A stretch of 64,000 nucleotides of DNA. Source: Nocardioides_C sp963700955 (GTDB lineage: Bacteria > Actinomycetota > Actinomycetes > Propionibacteriales > Nocardioidaceae). This document shows, in pieces, positions 33,536 to 41,553 of the stretch. The translations under genes were made by a program, and so were the position numbers. Below the pieces are notes generated by a model. The model had not been told where the DNA came from, did not search any database, and saw nothing but the letters and a program-made list of their open reading frames with translations. The first letter of the stretch is position 1, and each line of letters starts with the position of its first letter. The DNA lies in the NCBI GenBank assembly GCA_963700955.1, contig CAVOZH010000003.1, positions 124,001-188,000 of the forward strand. The letters are read 5' to 3'.

Positions 33536-35335
33536 TCAGTCCTTGAGCTCGCAGATGACCGCACCGCTGGAGACGCTGGCGCCGACCTCCGCGTTGAGGC
33601 CTGTGACAGTGCCGGCCTTGTGTGCCTTGAGCGGCTGCTCCATCTTCATCGCCTCGAGGACCACGATCATGTCGCCCTCGGCGACCTCCTGGCCCTCCTC
33701 GACACCGACCTTGACGATCGTGCCCTGCATGGGCGAGGTGAGGGAGTCGCCGCTCACCGCCGCGCCGGCCTTCTTCTTCTCGCGCTTGGGCTTCTTCGCG
33801 GCACCCGCACCCGCGCCTGCACCCGCTCCAGCGGCGGCCGCGAAGCCGGCCGGGAGGACGACCTCGAGGCGGCGGCCGCCGACCTCGACGGTCACGCTCT
33901 GCCGCTCCTCGGGCTCGGCGCCTTCGGCGTCCCCGGCATAGGGCTCGATCTGGTTGTCGAACTCCGTCTCGATCCACGAGGTGTAGACCGAGAAGGTCTC
34001 GCCGTCACCGACGAAGGCGCGGTCGCTCACGACGGCCTGGTGGAACGGGATGACCGTCGGCATCCCCTCGACGACGAACTCGTCGAGGGCGCGGCGCGAG
34101 CGCTCGAGCGCCTGGGTGCGGTCCCGGCCGCTGACGACCAGCTTGGCGACGAGGGAGTCGAAGGAGCCGGGCACGGTCTCGCCCTGGTCGTAGCCGCCGT
34201 CGAGGCGGATGCCGGGCCCCGAGGGGGCGTGCCAACGGGTCAGCGTGCCGGGAGCCGGCATGAAGTTGCGGCCGCCGTCCTCGGCGTTGATCCGGAACTC
34301 GATCGAGTGGCCCTCGACCTTGGGGTCGTCGTAGCCGAGCTCCTCACCGGCGGCGACGCGGAACATCTCGCGGACGAGGTCGATCCCGGTGACCTCCTCG
34401 GTGACCGGGTGCTCGACCTGGAGCCGCGTGTTGACCTCGAGGAAGGAGATCGTGCCGTCCTGGCCGACGAGGAACTCACACGTGCCCGCTCCGACGTACC
34501 CGGCCTCCTTGAGGATCGCCTTGGACGAGTCGTAGAGGGTCTTCATCTGCTCGTCCGACAGGAACGGGGCAGGTGCCTCCTCGACGAGCTTCTGGTGCCG
34601 GCGCTGCAGCGAGCAGTCGCGGGTGGAGACCACGACCACGTTGCCGTGCTGGTCGGCGAGGCACTGGGTCTCGACGTGGCGCGGCTTGTCGAGGTAGCGC
34701 TCGACGAAGCACTCGCCGCGGCCGAAGGCGGTGACCGCCTCGCGGACGGCCGACTCGTAGAGCTCGGCGACCTCTTCCTCCTTGCGGGCGACCTTGAGGC
34801 CGCGTCCGCCACCGCCGAAGGCGGCCTTGATCGCGATCGGCAGGCCGTGCTCGCGGGCGAAGGCGACGACCTCGTCGGCGCTCTCCACCGGGTCCGGGGT
34901 GCCGGCGACGAGGGGTGCGCCGACCTTCTGGGCGATGTGGCGGGCCTGGACCTTGTCGCCGAGGGCGTCGATCGCTGCGGGCGGGGGGCCGATCCACACG
35001 AGGCCCGCGTCGATCACGGCCTGGGCGAACGAGGAGTTCTCGGCGAGGAAGCCGTAGCCCGGGTGCACCGAGTCGGCCCCGGTCTTCTTGGCGACGTCGA
35101 TGATCTTCTCGATCGAGAGGTAGGAGTCGGCCGGCGTGGCGCCACCGAGGCTGTGCGCCTCGTCGGCGAGCCGGACGAACAGCGCGTCGCGGTCGGGATC
35201 GGCGTACACCGCGACACTGCCGATGCCGGCGTCCTTGCAGGCACGGATGACGCGTACTGCGATCTCGCCGCGGTTGGCGATCAGAACCTTCTGCAGTGGC
35301 TTGATCTCGGGCTGGATCTCGGGGCTGCCGGACAC
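33536..35335 (-). CDS. Acyl-CoA carboxylase alpha subunit (biotin carboxylase plus carrier)
   Basis: 599 residues combining biotin carboxylase (KVLIANRGEIAVRVIRA; GGGGRGLKV; INAEDGGRNF) and a C-terminal biotinyl domain (EAMKMEQ), joined by a linker of alternating Ala-Gly (about 520-535) and Lys-rich sequence. It is the AccA3-type chain that carboxylates biotin for acetyl- or propionyl-CoA carboxylase; the matching beta and epsilon chains are at 49933 and 49693. GTG 35335 is chosen because AGGAG lies five nucleotides upstream; the longer reading above it has no support. The 198-nt gap upstream holds only a possible TAGACT (35379-35374) -10. Confidence 0.95.
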   Translation of the reverse strand: MSGSPEIQPEIKPLQKVLIANRGEIAVRVIRACKDAGIGSVAVYADPDRDALFVRLADEAHSLGGATPADSYLSIEKIIDVAKKTGADSVHPGYGFLAENSSFAQAVIDAGLVWIGPPPAAIDALGDKVQARHIAQKVGAPLVAGTPDPVESADEVVAFAREHGLPIAIKAAFGGGGRGLKVARKEEEVAELYESAVREAVTAFGRGECFVERYLDKPRHVETQCLADQHGNVVVVSTRDCSLQRRHQKLVEEAPAPFLSDEQMKTLYDSSKAILKEAGYVGAGTCEFLVGQDGTISFLEVNTRLQVEHPVTEEVTGIDLVREMFRVAAGEELGYDDPKVEGHSIEFRINAEDGGRNFMPAPGTLTRWHAPSGPGIRLDGGYDQGETVPGSFDSLVAKLVVSGRDRTQALERSRRALDEFVVEGMPTVIPFHQAVVSDRAFVGDGETFSVYTSWIETEFDNQIEPYAGDAEGAEPEERQSVTVEVGGRRLEVVLPAGFAAAAGAGAGAGAGAAKKPKREKKKAGAAVSGDSLTSPMQGTIVKVGVEEGQEVAEGDMIVVLEAMKMEQPLKAHKAGTVTGLNAEVGASVSSGAVICELKD

Positions 35336-35533
35336 ACGTGCTCCTGGGTCTCTCGGATCGTCAGGTATTGCGGAGTCTATGGCCTGCCGCGCGCCGTGAG
35401 ACGCGGGTGCCCATGTGACGGTCATTTGCGAAACGGGGGCCTGGCCACTGCTGTGTCGGTGGTCACGGACCGACCGCGACGCCGCCTCGGACACCACCGT
35501 TGGCGCCCGCCGGTCCATCAGGTCGCCGAATGC

Positions 35534-36490
35534 TCAGCGCAGGGTGGCAACAGTCTCTCGTAGGCCCTCGTCGAGCCCGCGGGCCGTCCACCCCAGCTCC
35601 CGCTCCGCGCGGGCCGGCGTGCCGAGGTAGGTGGAGACCGAGGCCCTCAGGGACTCGGAGGTGTAGTCGGCCGGAAGGGGGACGACGCGCTCCAGGACAG
35701 CGTTGGCCGCTGCGGTCGCGCGGATCATGGACCCGGGCAGGGTCAGCGGCGGCTTGGTGCCGGCGAGGTTCGCGACCTGGCGGAGCACCTCGGCCAGTCC
35801 GGCGCGGGGTCCGGCCAGCATGTACGCCGCGCCGGGTGCACCCTTCTCCATGCCCAGCACATGCCCGTGGGCGATGTCCTCGACGTGTGCCCAGCAGAAG
35901 CCTCCGTCGCGGGGCACGACGACGCGGCTGCCTCGGGCGGTGCGAGCGATCATGTCGCCGACCTGGCTCGTGTCGCCATGGCCGTAGATCACGCCGGGCT
36001 GGAGGATCACCACGTCCAGCCCGTCCGACGCGTACTCCACGGCGATGTCGTGCGCGGCGGCCTTGGTCTCGTCGTAGACCGACACGTGCTTCCCGCTGAA
36101 CCGGTAGGACTCGTCGACGACTCGACCGCCCGTGTCGGAGTTCACCGCGAGCGTGCTGGTGTAAACCACCCGTGGCACGCTGTTGCGCCGCGCCGCCTCG
36201 AGGGCGTTGCGGGTGCCGTCGACGTTGACCTGGCGTCCGAGCTCGGGGGTTCGGCTGCCGACCTGGTACCAGCCGGCGACGTGGAAGAGCCCGTCCGCTC
36301 CGCTGCAGATCGCGTCGAGCGCCTCGGCATCGTCGAGGTCGCCGGTGACCAGCTCGACGCCGGCTGCCGAGAGCGCGGTGGCCCGGGCCGGGTCGCGCAC
36401 CAGGGCGACCACATCATGGTCCGAGTCGCGGAGCCGGCGGGCCAGGACACCGCCGAGAAAGCCGGTGGCACCGGTGATCGCGTAGCGCAT
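35534..36490 (-). CDS. NAD(P)-dependent epimerase/dihydroflavonol-reductase-like protein
   Basis: 318-residue extended short-chain dehydrogenase. TGATGFLGG (6-14) binds NAD(P); TSTLAVNSD and YDETKAAAH supply catalytic Ser, Tyr and Lys. The pattern resembles dihydroflavonol-4-reductase-like proteins. ATG 36490 rather than the upstream TTG gives the normal MRYAITGATG start. It begins 8 nt after the MerR gene and is co-transcribed with it. Substrate unknown. Confidence 0.86.
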   Translation of the reverse strand: MRYAITGATGFLGGVLARRLRDSDHDVVALVRDPARATALSAAGVELVTGDLDDAEALDAICSGADGLFHVAGWYQVGSRTPELGRQVNVDGTRNALEAARRNSVPRVVYTSTLAVNSDTGGRVVDESYRFSGKHVSVYDETKAAAHDIAVEYASDGLDVVILQPGVIYGHGDTSQVGDMIARTARGSRVVVPRDGGFCWAHVEDIAHGHVLGMEKGAPGAAYMLAGPRAGLAEVLRQVANLAGTKPPLTLPGSMIRATAAANAVLERVVPLPADYTSESLRASVSTYLGTPARAERELGWTARGLDEGLRETVATLR

Positions 36491-36498
36491 GGCCGGAT

Positions 36499-36945
36499 TC
36501 AACCAGCGGAGCTCCGAGTCGGGGAGGGGTGTCCGATTCGTGAGAGGTCCTCGTGGCAGCGGCGCTCGACCTCGTCGAGCTCGGCGAGGGTCTCCTCGAT
36601 GTCCCTGCGGCGCTGCTCGAGGTCCCGTCGACGTACCTCGATCTGCTCGAGGAGGTAGTGCAGCTGTCCGGCCTCACCGGGCTGCTCGTCGTACATGTTG
36701 ACGATCGTGGCGATCTCGTCGAGGGAGAAGCCGAGCCGCCGGCCGCGCAGGATCAGTGCCAGCCGGACCCGGTCGCGGTTGTGGAAGACCCGCACGGTGC
36801 CCCTGCGCTCGGGGGAGATGAGTCCGAGGTCCTCGTAGTGGCGGATGGTCCGGAGCGTCACGGCGTACTCGTCGGCCAGCTCCGCGATGGTCCAGGTCCG
36901 GCCCGCCCCATCGGCAGCGGCTGACTCTTGCGTCCCCTCGGTCAT
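36499..36945 (-). CDS. MerR-family regulator, LiuR-like
   Basis: 148 residues: winged-helix MerR DNA-binding domain (TIAELADEYAVTLRTIRHYE, about 18-37; LRGRRLGFSLDEI) and a C-terminal coiled coil (EQIEVRRRDLEQRRRDIEET). No effector cysteines. The sequence strongly resembles LiuR, which controls branched-chain amino acid/acyl-CoA degradation in proteobacteria. It is divergent from an acyl-CoA dehydrogenase across 48 bp that contain a perfect inverted repeat, consistent with control of both directions. Repressor versus activator cannot be decided from sequence. Confidence 0.87.
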   Translation of the reverse strand: MTEGTQESAAADGAGRTWTIAELADEYAVTLRTIRHYEDLGLISPERRGTVRVFHNRDRVRLALILRGRRLGFSLDEIATIVNMYDEQPGEAGQLHYLLEQIEVRRRDLEQRRRDIEETLAELDEVERRCHEDLSRIGHPSPTRSSAG

Positions 36946-36964
36946 GGCTCTAGAGTGCCTGACG

Positions 36965-36980
36965 TTTACGTAAGCGTAAA
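36965..36980. promoter_or_regulatory. Inverted repeat, candidate MerR/LiuR-type operator
   Basis: TTTACG-TAAG-CGTAAA, a perfect 6-bp inverted repeat with 4-bp centre, between the divergent MerR and acyl-CoA dehydrogenase genes and just before the latter's ribosome-binding site AAAGGAG. LiuR sites in proteobacteria are similar ACGT-containing inverted repeats. Confidence 0.65.
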
Positions 36981-36993
36981 GGAGTGGGTTGCC

Positions 36994-38166
36994 ATGTCGT
37001 TCGAGCTCTCCCGCGAGCACGAGGAGTTCCGCCGCAGTGTCCGCGACTTCGCAGAGGCGGAGATCGCCCCCCATGCCGCGCAGTGGGACCGCGACCACCA
37101 CTTCCCGACCGACGTGGTGCAGAAGATGGGGAAGCTCGGCCTGTTCGGTCTCACGGCGCCCGAGGAGTTCGGCGGTGCGGGTGAGCACGGGGACTTCACG
37201 AGCCTCTGCGTCGCGATCGAGGAGATCGGCCGCGTCGACCAGTCGATGGGCATCACCCTCGAAGCGGCGGTCGGCCTGGGCATCAACCCGATCCTGACCT
37301 TCGGCACCGACGAGCAGAGGCAGACTTGGCTGCCGGACCTCGTGGCGGGGCGGACGCTGGCCGGGTTCGGCCTCACCGAGCCGGGCTCGGGCTCGGACGC
37401 AGGCGCCACCAAGACCAGGGCGGAGCTCGTCGACGGGGAGTGGGTCGTCAACGGCTCCAAGCAGTTCATCACCAACTCCGGGTCCTCGATCACCTCGCTG
37501 GTCACCGTCACCGCGCGCACTGGTGTGCGGGAGGACGGCAGGGCCGAGGTGAGCACGATCATCGTGCCCTCCGGGACGCGCGGCTTCACCGCCGAGAAGG
37601 CCTACGACAAGCTCGGCTGGCACGCCTCCGACACCCACCCGCTGACCTTCGAGGACGTGCACGTCCCCGAGGCGAACCTCCTCGGTGAGCGCGGGCGGGG
37701 CTTCGCGCAGTTCCTCGCCACGCTCGACGACGGACGTGTCGCCATCGCCGCGCTCGCGGTCGGCGCGATCCAGGCGTGCCTCGACATGTCGCTCGAGTAC
37801 GCCGGGGAGCGCACCACCTTCGGCGTCCCGATCGGCAGCAAGCAGGGGGTGGCCTTCCAGGTCGCCGACCTCCAGGTCATGCTCGAGGCCTCTCGCGCCC
37901 TCACCTACAAGGCCGCGGCGATGAAGGACGCCGGGCGGCCGATGCGGGAGTTCAAGCAGGCGGCCGCGGTCGCGAAGCTCTACGCAACCGAGTCGGCCGT
38001 GACGGCGACCCGGATCGCCACCCAGGTCTTCGGCGGCTACGGCTTCATGGAGGAGTACCCCGTCGCCCGGTTCTACCGCGACGCGAAGGTGCTCGAGATC
38101 GGTGAGGGCACCTCCGAGGTCCAGCGGATGCTGATTGCGCGAGGCCTCGGTTTGCCTGTTGAATGA
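36994..38166 (+). CDS. Acyl-CoA dehydrogenase
   Basis: 390-residue FAD enzyme introducing the alpha-beta double bond in acyl-CoA. Signatures: GFGLTEPGSGSDAGAT (FAD loop), NGSKQFITNSG, GGYGFMEEYPVARFYRDAK, and IGEGTSEVQR with the catalytic Glu in the usual C-terminal position. ATG 36994 has AAGGAG upstream. Control by the divergent LiuR-like regulator suggests a substrate from branched-chain amino acid or short-chain fatty acid breakdown; chain length is not evident from sequence. Confidence 0.92.
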   Translation: MSFELSREHEEFRRSVRDFAEAEIAPHAAQWDRDHHFPTDVVQKMGKLGLFGLTAPEEFGGAGEHGDFTSLCVAIEEIGRVDQSMGITLEAAVGLGINPILTFGTDEQRQTWLPDLVAGRTLAGFGLTEPGSGSDAGATKTRAELVDGEWVVNGSKQFITNSGSSITSLVTVTARTGVREDGRAEVSTIIVPSGTRGFTAEKAYDKLGWHASDTHPLTFEDVHVPEANLLGERGRGFAQFLATLDDGRVAIAALAVGAIQACLDMSLEYAGERTTFGVPIGSKQGVAFQVADLQVMLEASRALTYKAAAMKDAGRPMREFKQAAAVAKLYATESAVTATRIATQVFGGYGFMEEYPVARFYRDAKVLEIGEGTSEVQRMLIARGLGLPVE

Positions 38167-38187
38167 ACGGTTTGACCGTTACGCCCG

Positions 38188-38193
38188 TACCCT
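38188..38193 (+). promoter_or_regulatory. -10 element (TACCCT) for gtrA-like gene
   Basis: TACCCT, then GGAGGT, then ATG 38200. The six intervening bases look like a ribosome-binding site but are too close to the ATG to act, so they fit a leaderless start better. Confidence 0.5.
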
Positions 38194-38199
38194 GGAGGT

Positions 38200-38670
38200 A
38201 TGGGTCGCCGCCTCCAGCACCTCACCTCCGAGGTTGCCAAGTTCCTCACCGTGGGCGGCGTGGCGACTCTGGTCTCACTCGTGATCTTCAACGCGCTGGT
38301 GCATGGGCTTCTCGGCAACCCCGCCGGACCGATGAACGAGCTGCCGTTGGAGGCGTTCGTCATCGCCAACCTCGTCGGCATGCTCGTGAGCTACCGGGGC
38401 AGCCGTTCCTGGGCGTTCCGGCACCGCGAAGCCGTGGGACCGGCTGGTGGCCGGCTGTCCTTCCTGATCATCAACCTCGTCACCATGGCGGTCCCGCTGG
38501 TCTGCCTGGCGGTGAGCCGGTACGCGCTCGAGCTCGACAGCGGCTTCGCCGACAACATCGCCGCGAACGTGATCGGTCTGGCGCTGGGGACGGCGGCGCG
38601 CTTCTGGGCGTTCCGGCGGTTCGTCTTCCTGCACCCGGTCCAGGCACGTCAACGAGAAATCGCGTCTTGA
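38200..38670 (+). CDS. GtrA-family membrane protein
   Basis: 156 residues with four membrane helices (about 14-37, 48-66, 86-107, 118-138). FLTVGGVATLVSLVIFN and YRGSRSWAF match the GtrA family, which flips or helps move polyprenyl-phosphate sugars. It is one of two GtrA proteins in the window (other at 45122). No glycosyltransferase is adjacent to this one. Confidence 0.88.
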   Translation: MGRRLQHLTSEVAKFLTVGGVATLVSLVIFNALVHGLLGNPAGPMNELPLEAFVIANLVGMLVSYRGSRSWAFRHREAVGPAGGRLSFLIINLVTMAVPLVCLAVSRYALELDSGFADNIAANVIGLALGTAARFWAFRRFVFLHPVQARQREIAS

Positions 38671-38693
38671 CCCTCCGCCTTCACGGGCGGCCC

Positions 38694-38699
38694 TAGCCT
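38694..38699 (+). promoter_or_regulatory. -10 element (TAGCCT) for rhodanese lipoprotein 1
   Basis: TAGCCT, 6 nt, ATG 38706. A TTGACC at 38667-38672 is present, but the 21-nt spacing is long for a -35. Confidence 0.5.
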
Positions 38700-38705
38700 C
38701 GGGAC

Positions 38706-39107
38706 ATGAAGTCCCTTCTGCGGGCGATTGCAGGGCTCTCGGTCCTGGTCGTGGTGCTCGGCATCACCTCCTGCGGCACCTCGGAGGCCGACGGCAAGGT
38801 CGTCCGGGTCAGACCGCAGGCAGCCGTGGCGCTGATCCAGGCGGGCGACCATACCGTGGTGGACCTGCGGTCACCGACCGCGTATGCGGCGGGTCACGTC
38901 GCCGGTGCGGTCAACATGGACGCCTCGGCGCCCGACTTCGAAGATCGCGTCCGCGAGCTCGACGACTCGGTGCCCTACCTGGTCTACGCCGGCAACAAGC
39001 AGGAGTCCGCCCCGGCGGCGGACAAGATGGTGGGCGTCGGTATCGACCGGGTGGTCGACGCCGGCGGCTTCGGTCTGCTCGCCCTCGCCGGTGCCGAGCT
39101 CGACTGA
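38706..39107 (+). CDS. Rhodanese-like lipoprotein lacking the catalytic cysteine
   Basis: 133 residues. Lipoprotein signal with lipobox GITSC (Cys23), then a single rhodanese domain (TVVDLRSPTAYAAGHVAGAVN). At the active-site loop the sequence is YAGNKQES, with Ala95 where the adjacent paralogue has Cys93, so it should have no sulfurtransferase activity. It may bind rather than transfer sulfur species, or act as a partner. The neighbouring active rhodanese begins 44 nt downstream. Confidence 0.85.
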   Translation: MKSLLRAIAGLSVLVVVLGITSCGTSEADGKVVRVRPQAAVALIQAGDHTVVDLRSPTAYAAGHVAGAVNMDASAPDFEDRVRELDDSVPYLVYAGNKQESAPAADKMVGVGIDRVVDAGGFGLLALAGAELD

Positions 39108-39137
39108 CTCCACCGGTCGGGTCCCTTGACGACCTAT

Positions 39138-39153
39138 ATACCCTGCAGGGTAT
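39138..39153. promoter_or_regulatory. 16-bp palindrome covering the start codon, CsoR/CstR-like operator
   Basis: ATACCCTGCAGGGTAT is a perfect palindrome that contains the -10 element TACCCT (39139-39144) and the first two bases of the ATG at 39152. AT-flanked C-tract/G-tract palindromes are typical of CsoR/CstR-family regulators, which sense copper or persulfides. No such regulator gene is in this window. Confidence 0.6.
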
Positions 39154-39553
39154 GCCTAGGTCACTCTCGACGACGCTTTCAGGGGCGGTGACGGTCCTGG
39201 TCCTGCTCACGTCCGCCTGCTCCACCGGAGCGGATGCCGTCGAGAAGGTCGATCCAGCTGCTGCGGTCCGGATCATCGGGGGCGGCAAGCACACCGTCAT
39301 CGACGTCCGCACTCCGGCGGAGTACGCCGCCGGCCACGTCGAGGGCGCCGAGAACGTCGACGTCATGGCCAGGAGCTTCGAGCGAGAGGTCAAGCAGCTC
39401 GACAAGGGCGCGGAGTACGTCCTCTACTGCCAGAGCGGAAAGCGGTCGGCGAGTGCCGCCAGGAAGATGGCTGCACTCGGGTACAGGCACATCGTGGACG
39501 CCGGAGGCATCATGTCGCTGGAGTCGGCCGGCGCCTCGATCGTGGCCGACTGA
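39152..39553 (+). CDS. Rhodanese lipoprotein (active-site intact)
   Basis: 133 residues, lipobox LTSAC (Cys23), single rhodanese domain. TVIDVRTPAEYAAGHVEGA and the active loop YCQSGKRS with Cys93 are intact, so thiosulfate or persulfide sulfur transfer outside the membrane is expected. The start is fixed by the promoter palindrome; the transcript is probably leaderless. Together with the degenerate copy it forms a tandem duplication. Sulfur- or metal-responsive control is inferred from the palindrome. Confidence 0.9.
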   Translation: MPRSLSTTLSGAVTVLVLLTSACSTGADAVEKVDPAAAVRIIGGGKHTVIDVRTPAEYAAGHVEGAENVDVMARSFEREVKQLDKGAEYVLYCQSGKRSASAARKMAALGYRHIVDAGGIMSLESAGASIVAD

Positions 39554-39655
39554 CCAGGTTGCCCCTGGCCGTCGGTGGCCCAAGGGGGTTATGGTGAACG
39601 GAGTCGAGTTGAGACCACGGGTCGACGTACCAGCCAGCTAGGGCAAGGCCTCCCC

Positions 39656-40111
39656 ATGGAAAAGCTCGATCCAGATCGTCTACCCCCCGCGTCGCTGTTC
39701 GTCCTCGAGATGAGCGGTGACCTCGACCTCGAGACCCAGGCTCACTTCGAGTCCGAGGTGTTCGGCCTCCTGGAGCGTGGATCGGTGGTCGTCGACCTCT
39801 CCCGCCTGGACTTCCTGGCCATCTCGTCGTTGCGGTCGCTCGTCTTGTGCCACAGGCGCGCGAGGTCGCGCTTTCGTCATGTCGTGTATGCGGACCTGCC
39901 CGCGCAGGCTCGACGACTTCTCGCGGTCGCCCGCCTCGACGGGGTCCTTGACGTCCAGCCGTCTGTCACGGCGGCCTGCGCCCATCTGTCCATGCCTGCG
40001 ACCGCTGTCCGCGCGACCGTCCTGCCTGGTGGGGGCATGATCGAGCAACCACCAGTCGGTCGTCGTGCTCGGGCGCTCTCCCTGGTGCGTCGCCCGGAGC
40101 TCTCGACCTGA
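39656..40111 (+). CDS. STAS-domain protein (anti-sigma factor antagonist-like)
   Basis: 151 residues. LFVLEMSGDLDLETQAHFE (about 13-31), VVVDLSRLDFLAISSLRSLVL and the following strand-helix pattern form a STAS domain. The usual phosphorylatable Ser region DSSG is changed to AISSL, keeping a Ser. Such proteins bind anti-sigma kinases in general-stress cascades. ATG 39656 is chosen from the fold start; the upstream in-frame extension is not supported. It faces the ANTAR gene tail-to-tail. Partner sigma system not in window. Confidence 0.82.
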   Translation: MEKLDPDRLPPASLFVLEMSGDLDLETQAHFESEVFGLLERGSVVVDLSRLDFLAISSLRSLVLCHRRARSRFRHVVYADLPAQARRLLAVARLDGVLDVQPSVTAACAHLSMPATAVRATVLPGGGMIEQPPVGRRARALSLVRRPELST

Positions 40112-40165
40112 CCTCCGGCGCCGTCTGAGCACCCGGGACCACGGCTCTCGGGTGGTCCGGCTGGG

Positions 40166-41428
40166 TCACCCCTCGACCGAGCCTGCGTCATCCTCGTGCC
40201 GTTGGTCCCGGAGAACCTGGTTGCCCTGCGATGCCTCCTCGACCATGCGGGCCGCGATCTCGCGCAGCTTGACGTTCGCCGAGCTGCTCATGCCCGTCAG
40301 GATCTGGAACGCCTCGTCGGGCCCACAACCACGGCTGGCCATGATCATCCCCTTGGCCTGGTCGATGGTCGCGCGCGACACCAACGCCGACTGAAGCTGT
40401 TTCGCGGACTCCTGGAGCTCGGACTTCGCGTCGGCCTCGCGAAGCACCGCCGCAACCGCTCTCCCGAGAAGCTCTGCGCTCGCCACGGCGGCTTCCTCCG
40501 ACACGTGGTCGCTCTCGCTGTACAAGGTGAGGACTCCCGTCACGGCCTCGCCGGACCAGAGCGGCACCGCGACCACCGACCGGACCGGACTTGCGCTCAG
40601 CCGGCCCAGGAGCCGAGGCCAGCGCCGGTCGGTGCGGACGTCCCTGCAGCACACCGTGGACCTGTCGCCCCACGCGGTCTGCGTCGGCCCCTCTCCGGCG
40701 ACCATCTGGGCGCCACTGACGCTCTGCGCCAGCTTCGACCCCGTTGCGACGACATCCGGGCGGCCAGGGTCGCCGATGTCGATACCGACCGCGACGGGAC
40801 GGGAGAACGCCCGCTGGCAGGCCTCCGCCATCCGGGTCAGGACCTCGAGGGGCTCCGATGTGTCCAAAGGCAGCTGGGTCAGCTCCACCAGGGCGCGTGC
40901 CAGGTGCCCGCCGGGAGTGGCCTCGGTCGCATCCGGCTCGAGAACCGGACCGTCCAACAGCGCCCACGTGACCTCGCGGGCTCCACCGGCGGGGGCGTCA
41001 CGCACGGTCGCGGCGAGGTGGACGCTTACTGGCTCACCCTGGCGTGGGCAGAGTGTCGCCGCGGACCTGAAGTCCCGGTTCGCCTGGACTGCCCTGGCCA
41101 GGAGGCGCCGCAGCTCGTCGCGGTGCGTGGCTGCCACGAATGCAAGGAGCGACTCACGCAGCAGCCGGTCGACCCGCATGTGCAGGAGCGCCCCGGCGGA
41201 CTCGTTCGCCATCTGGATGAGTCCGTGTGCGTCGGTCACCACGACGGGCGCGGGGAGCGCGGCGACCAGCCGCTCATGGCTCCAGCGCTCGCCGTGCCGG
41301 TTCCGGAGGACGACACCGTCGAACTCGTCCCCTGTGCCGTCGTCTCCGCTGTGGAACTGCTCAATCCGTGCTCTCTGGGCGTCGAGCTCGCCGCCGAACA
41401 TGCTCCCCTCCGGGCTACTCACTGACAT
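40166..41428 (-). CDS. PAS-GAF-ANTAR transcription antitermination regulator
   Basis: 420 residues. PAS domain (about 50-140; VVTDAHGLIQMANESAG), GAF domain (about 185-340; VAVPLWSGEAVTGVLTLYSE), and C-terminal ANTAR RNA-binding domain (about 345-400; LVSRATIDQAKGMIMASRGCGPDEAF). ANTAR proteins bind paired RNA hairpins to stop termination. No paired hairpins were recognised by eye nearby. No histidine kinase or receiver is present, so the signal should be a ligand or redox cue through PAS/GAF. Confidence 0.9.
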   Translation of the reverse strand: MSVSSPEGSMFGGELDAQRARIEQFHSGDDGTGDEFDGVVLRNRHGERWSHERLVAALPAPVVVTDAHGLIQMANESAGALLHMRVDRLLRESLLAFVAATHRDELRRLLARAVQANRDFRSAATLCPRQGEPVSVHLAATVRDAPAGGAREVTWALLDGPVLEPDATEATPGGHLARALVELTQLPLDTSEPLEVLTRMAEACQRAFSRPVAVGIDIGDPGRPDVVATGSKLAQSVSGAQMVAGEGPTQTAWGDRSTVCCRDVRTDRRWPRLLGRLSASPVRSVVAVPLWSGEAVTGVLTLYSESDHVSEEAAVASAELLGRAVAAVLREADAKSELQESAKQLQSALVSRATIDQAKGMIMASRGCGPDEAFQILTGMSSSANVKLREIAARMVEEASQGNQVLRDQRHEDDAGSVEG

Positions 41429-41553
41429 CCCAGGCCCCCCGCCGGATGCTCTCGGTCAAGTCTGTGTGACGAGATTTCCCGCAACAGCGGACTGCGAAAC
41501 CGCCCCGGCGCCGCTGACGACTCGAAGGGGTAGGCCGGTGAGGTCGAGGTGGG

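Noticed and set aside
30883..33546. 887-residue open frame on the plus strand opposite pyruvate carboxylase
   Set aside because: Antisense shadow of a high-GC gene: composition is dominated by Arg, Val, Asp and Gly, no domain is recognisable, and the minus-strand protein has complete catalytic motifs.
33479..35563. 694-residue plus-strand open frame opposite acyl-CoA carboxylase alpha
   Set aside because: Antisense shadow; Arg/Asp/Val-rich with no motif, while the minus strand carries full biotin carboxylase signatures.
36491..36502. TTG at 36502 as start of the reductase
   Set aside because: ATG at 36490 gives the usual MRYAITGATG start; the TTG codon falls within the end of the MerR gene.
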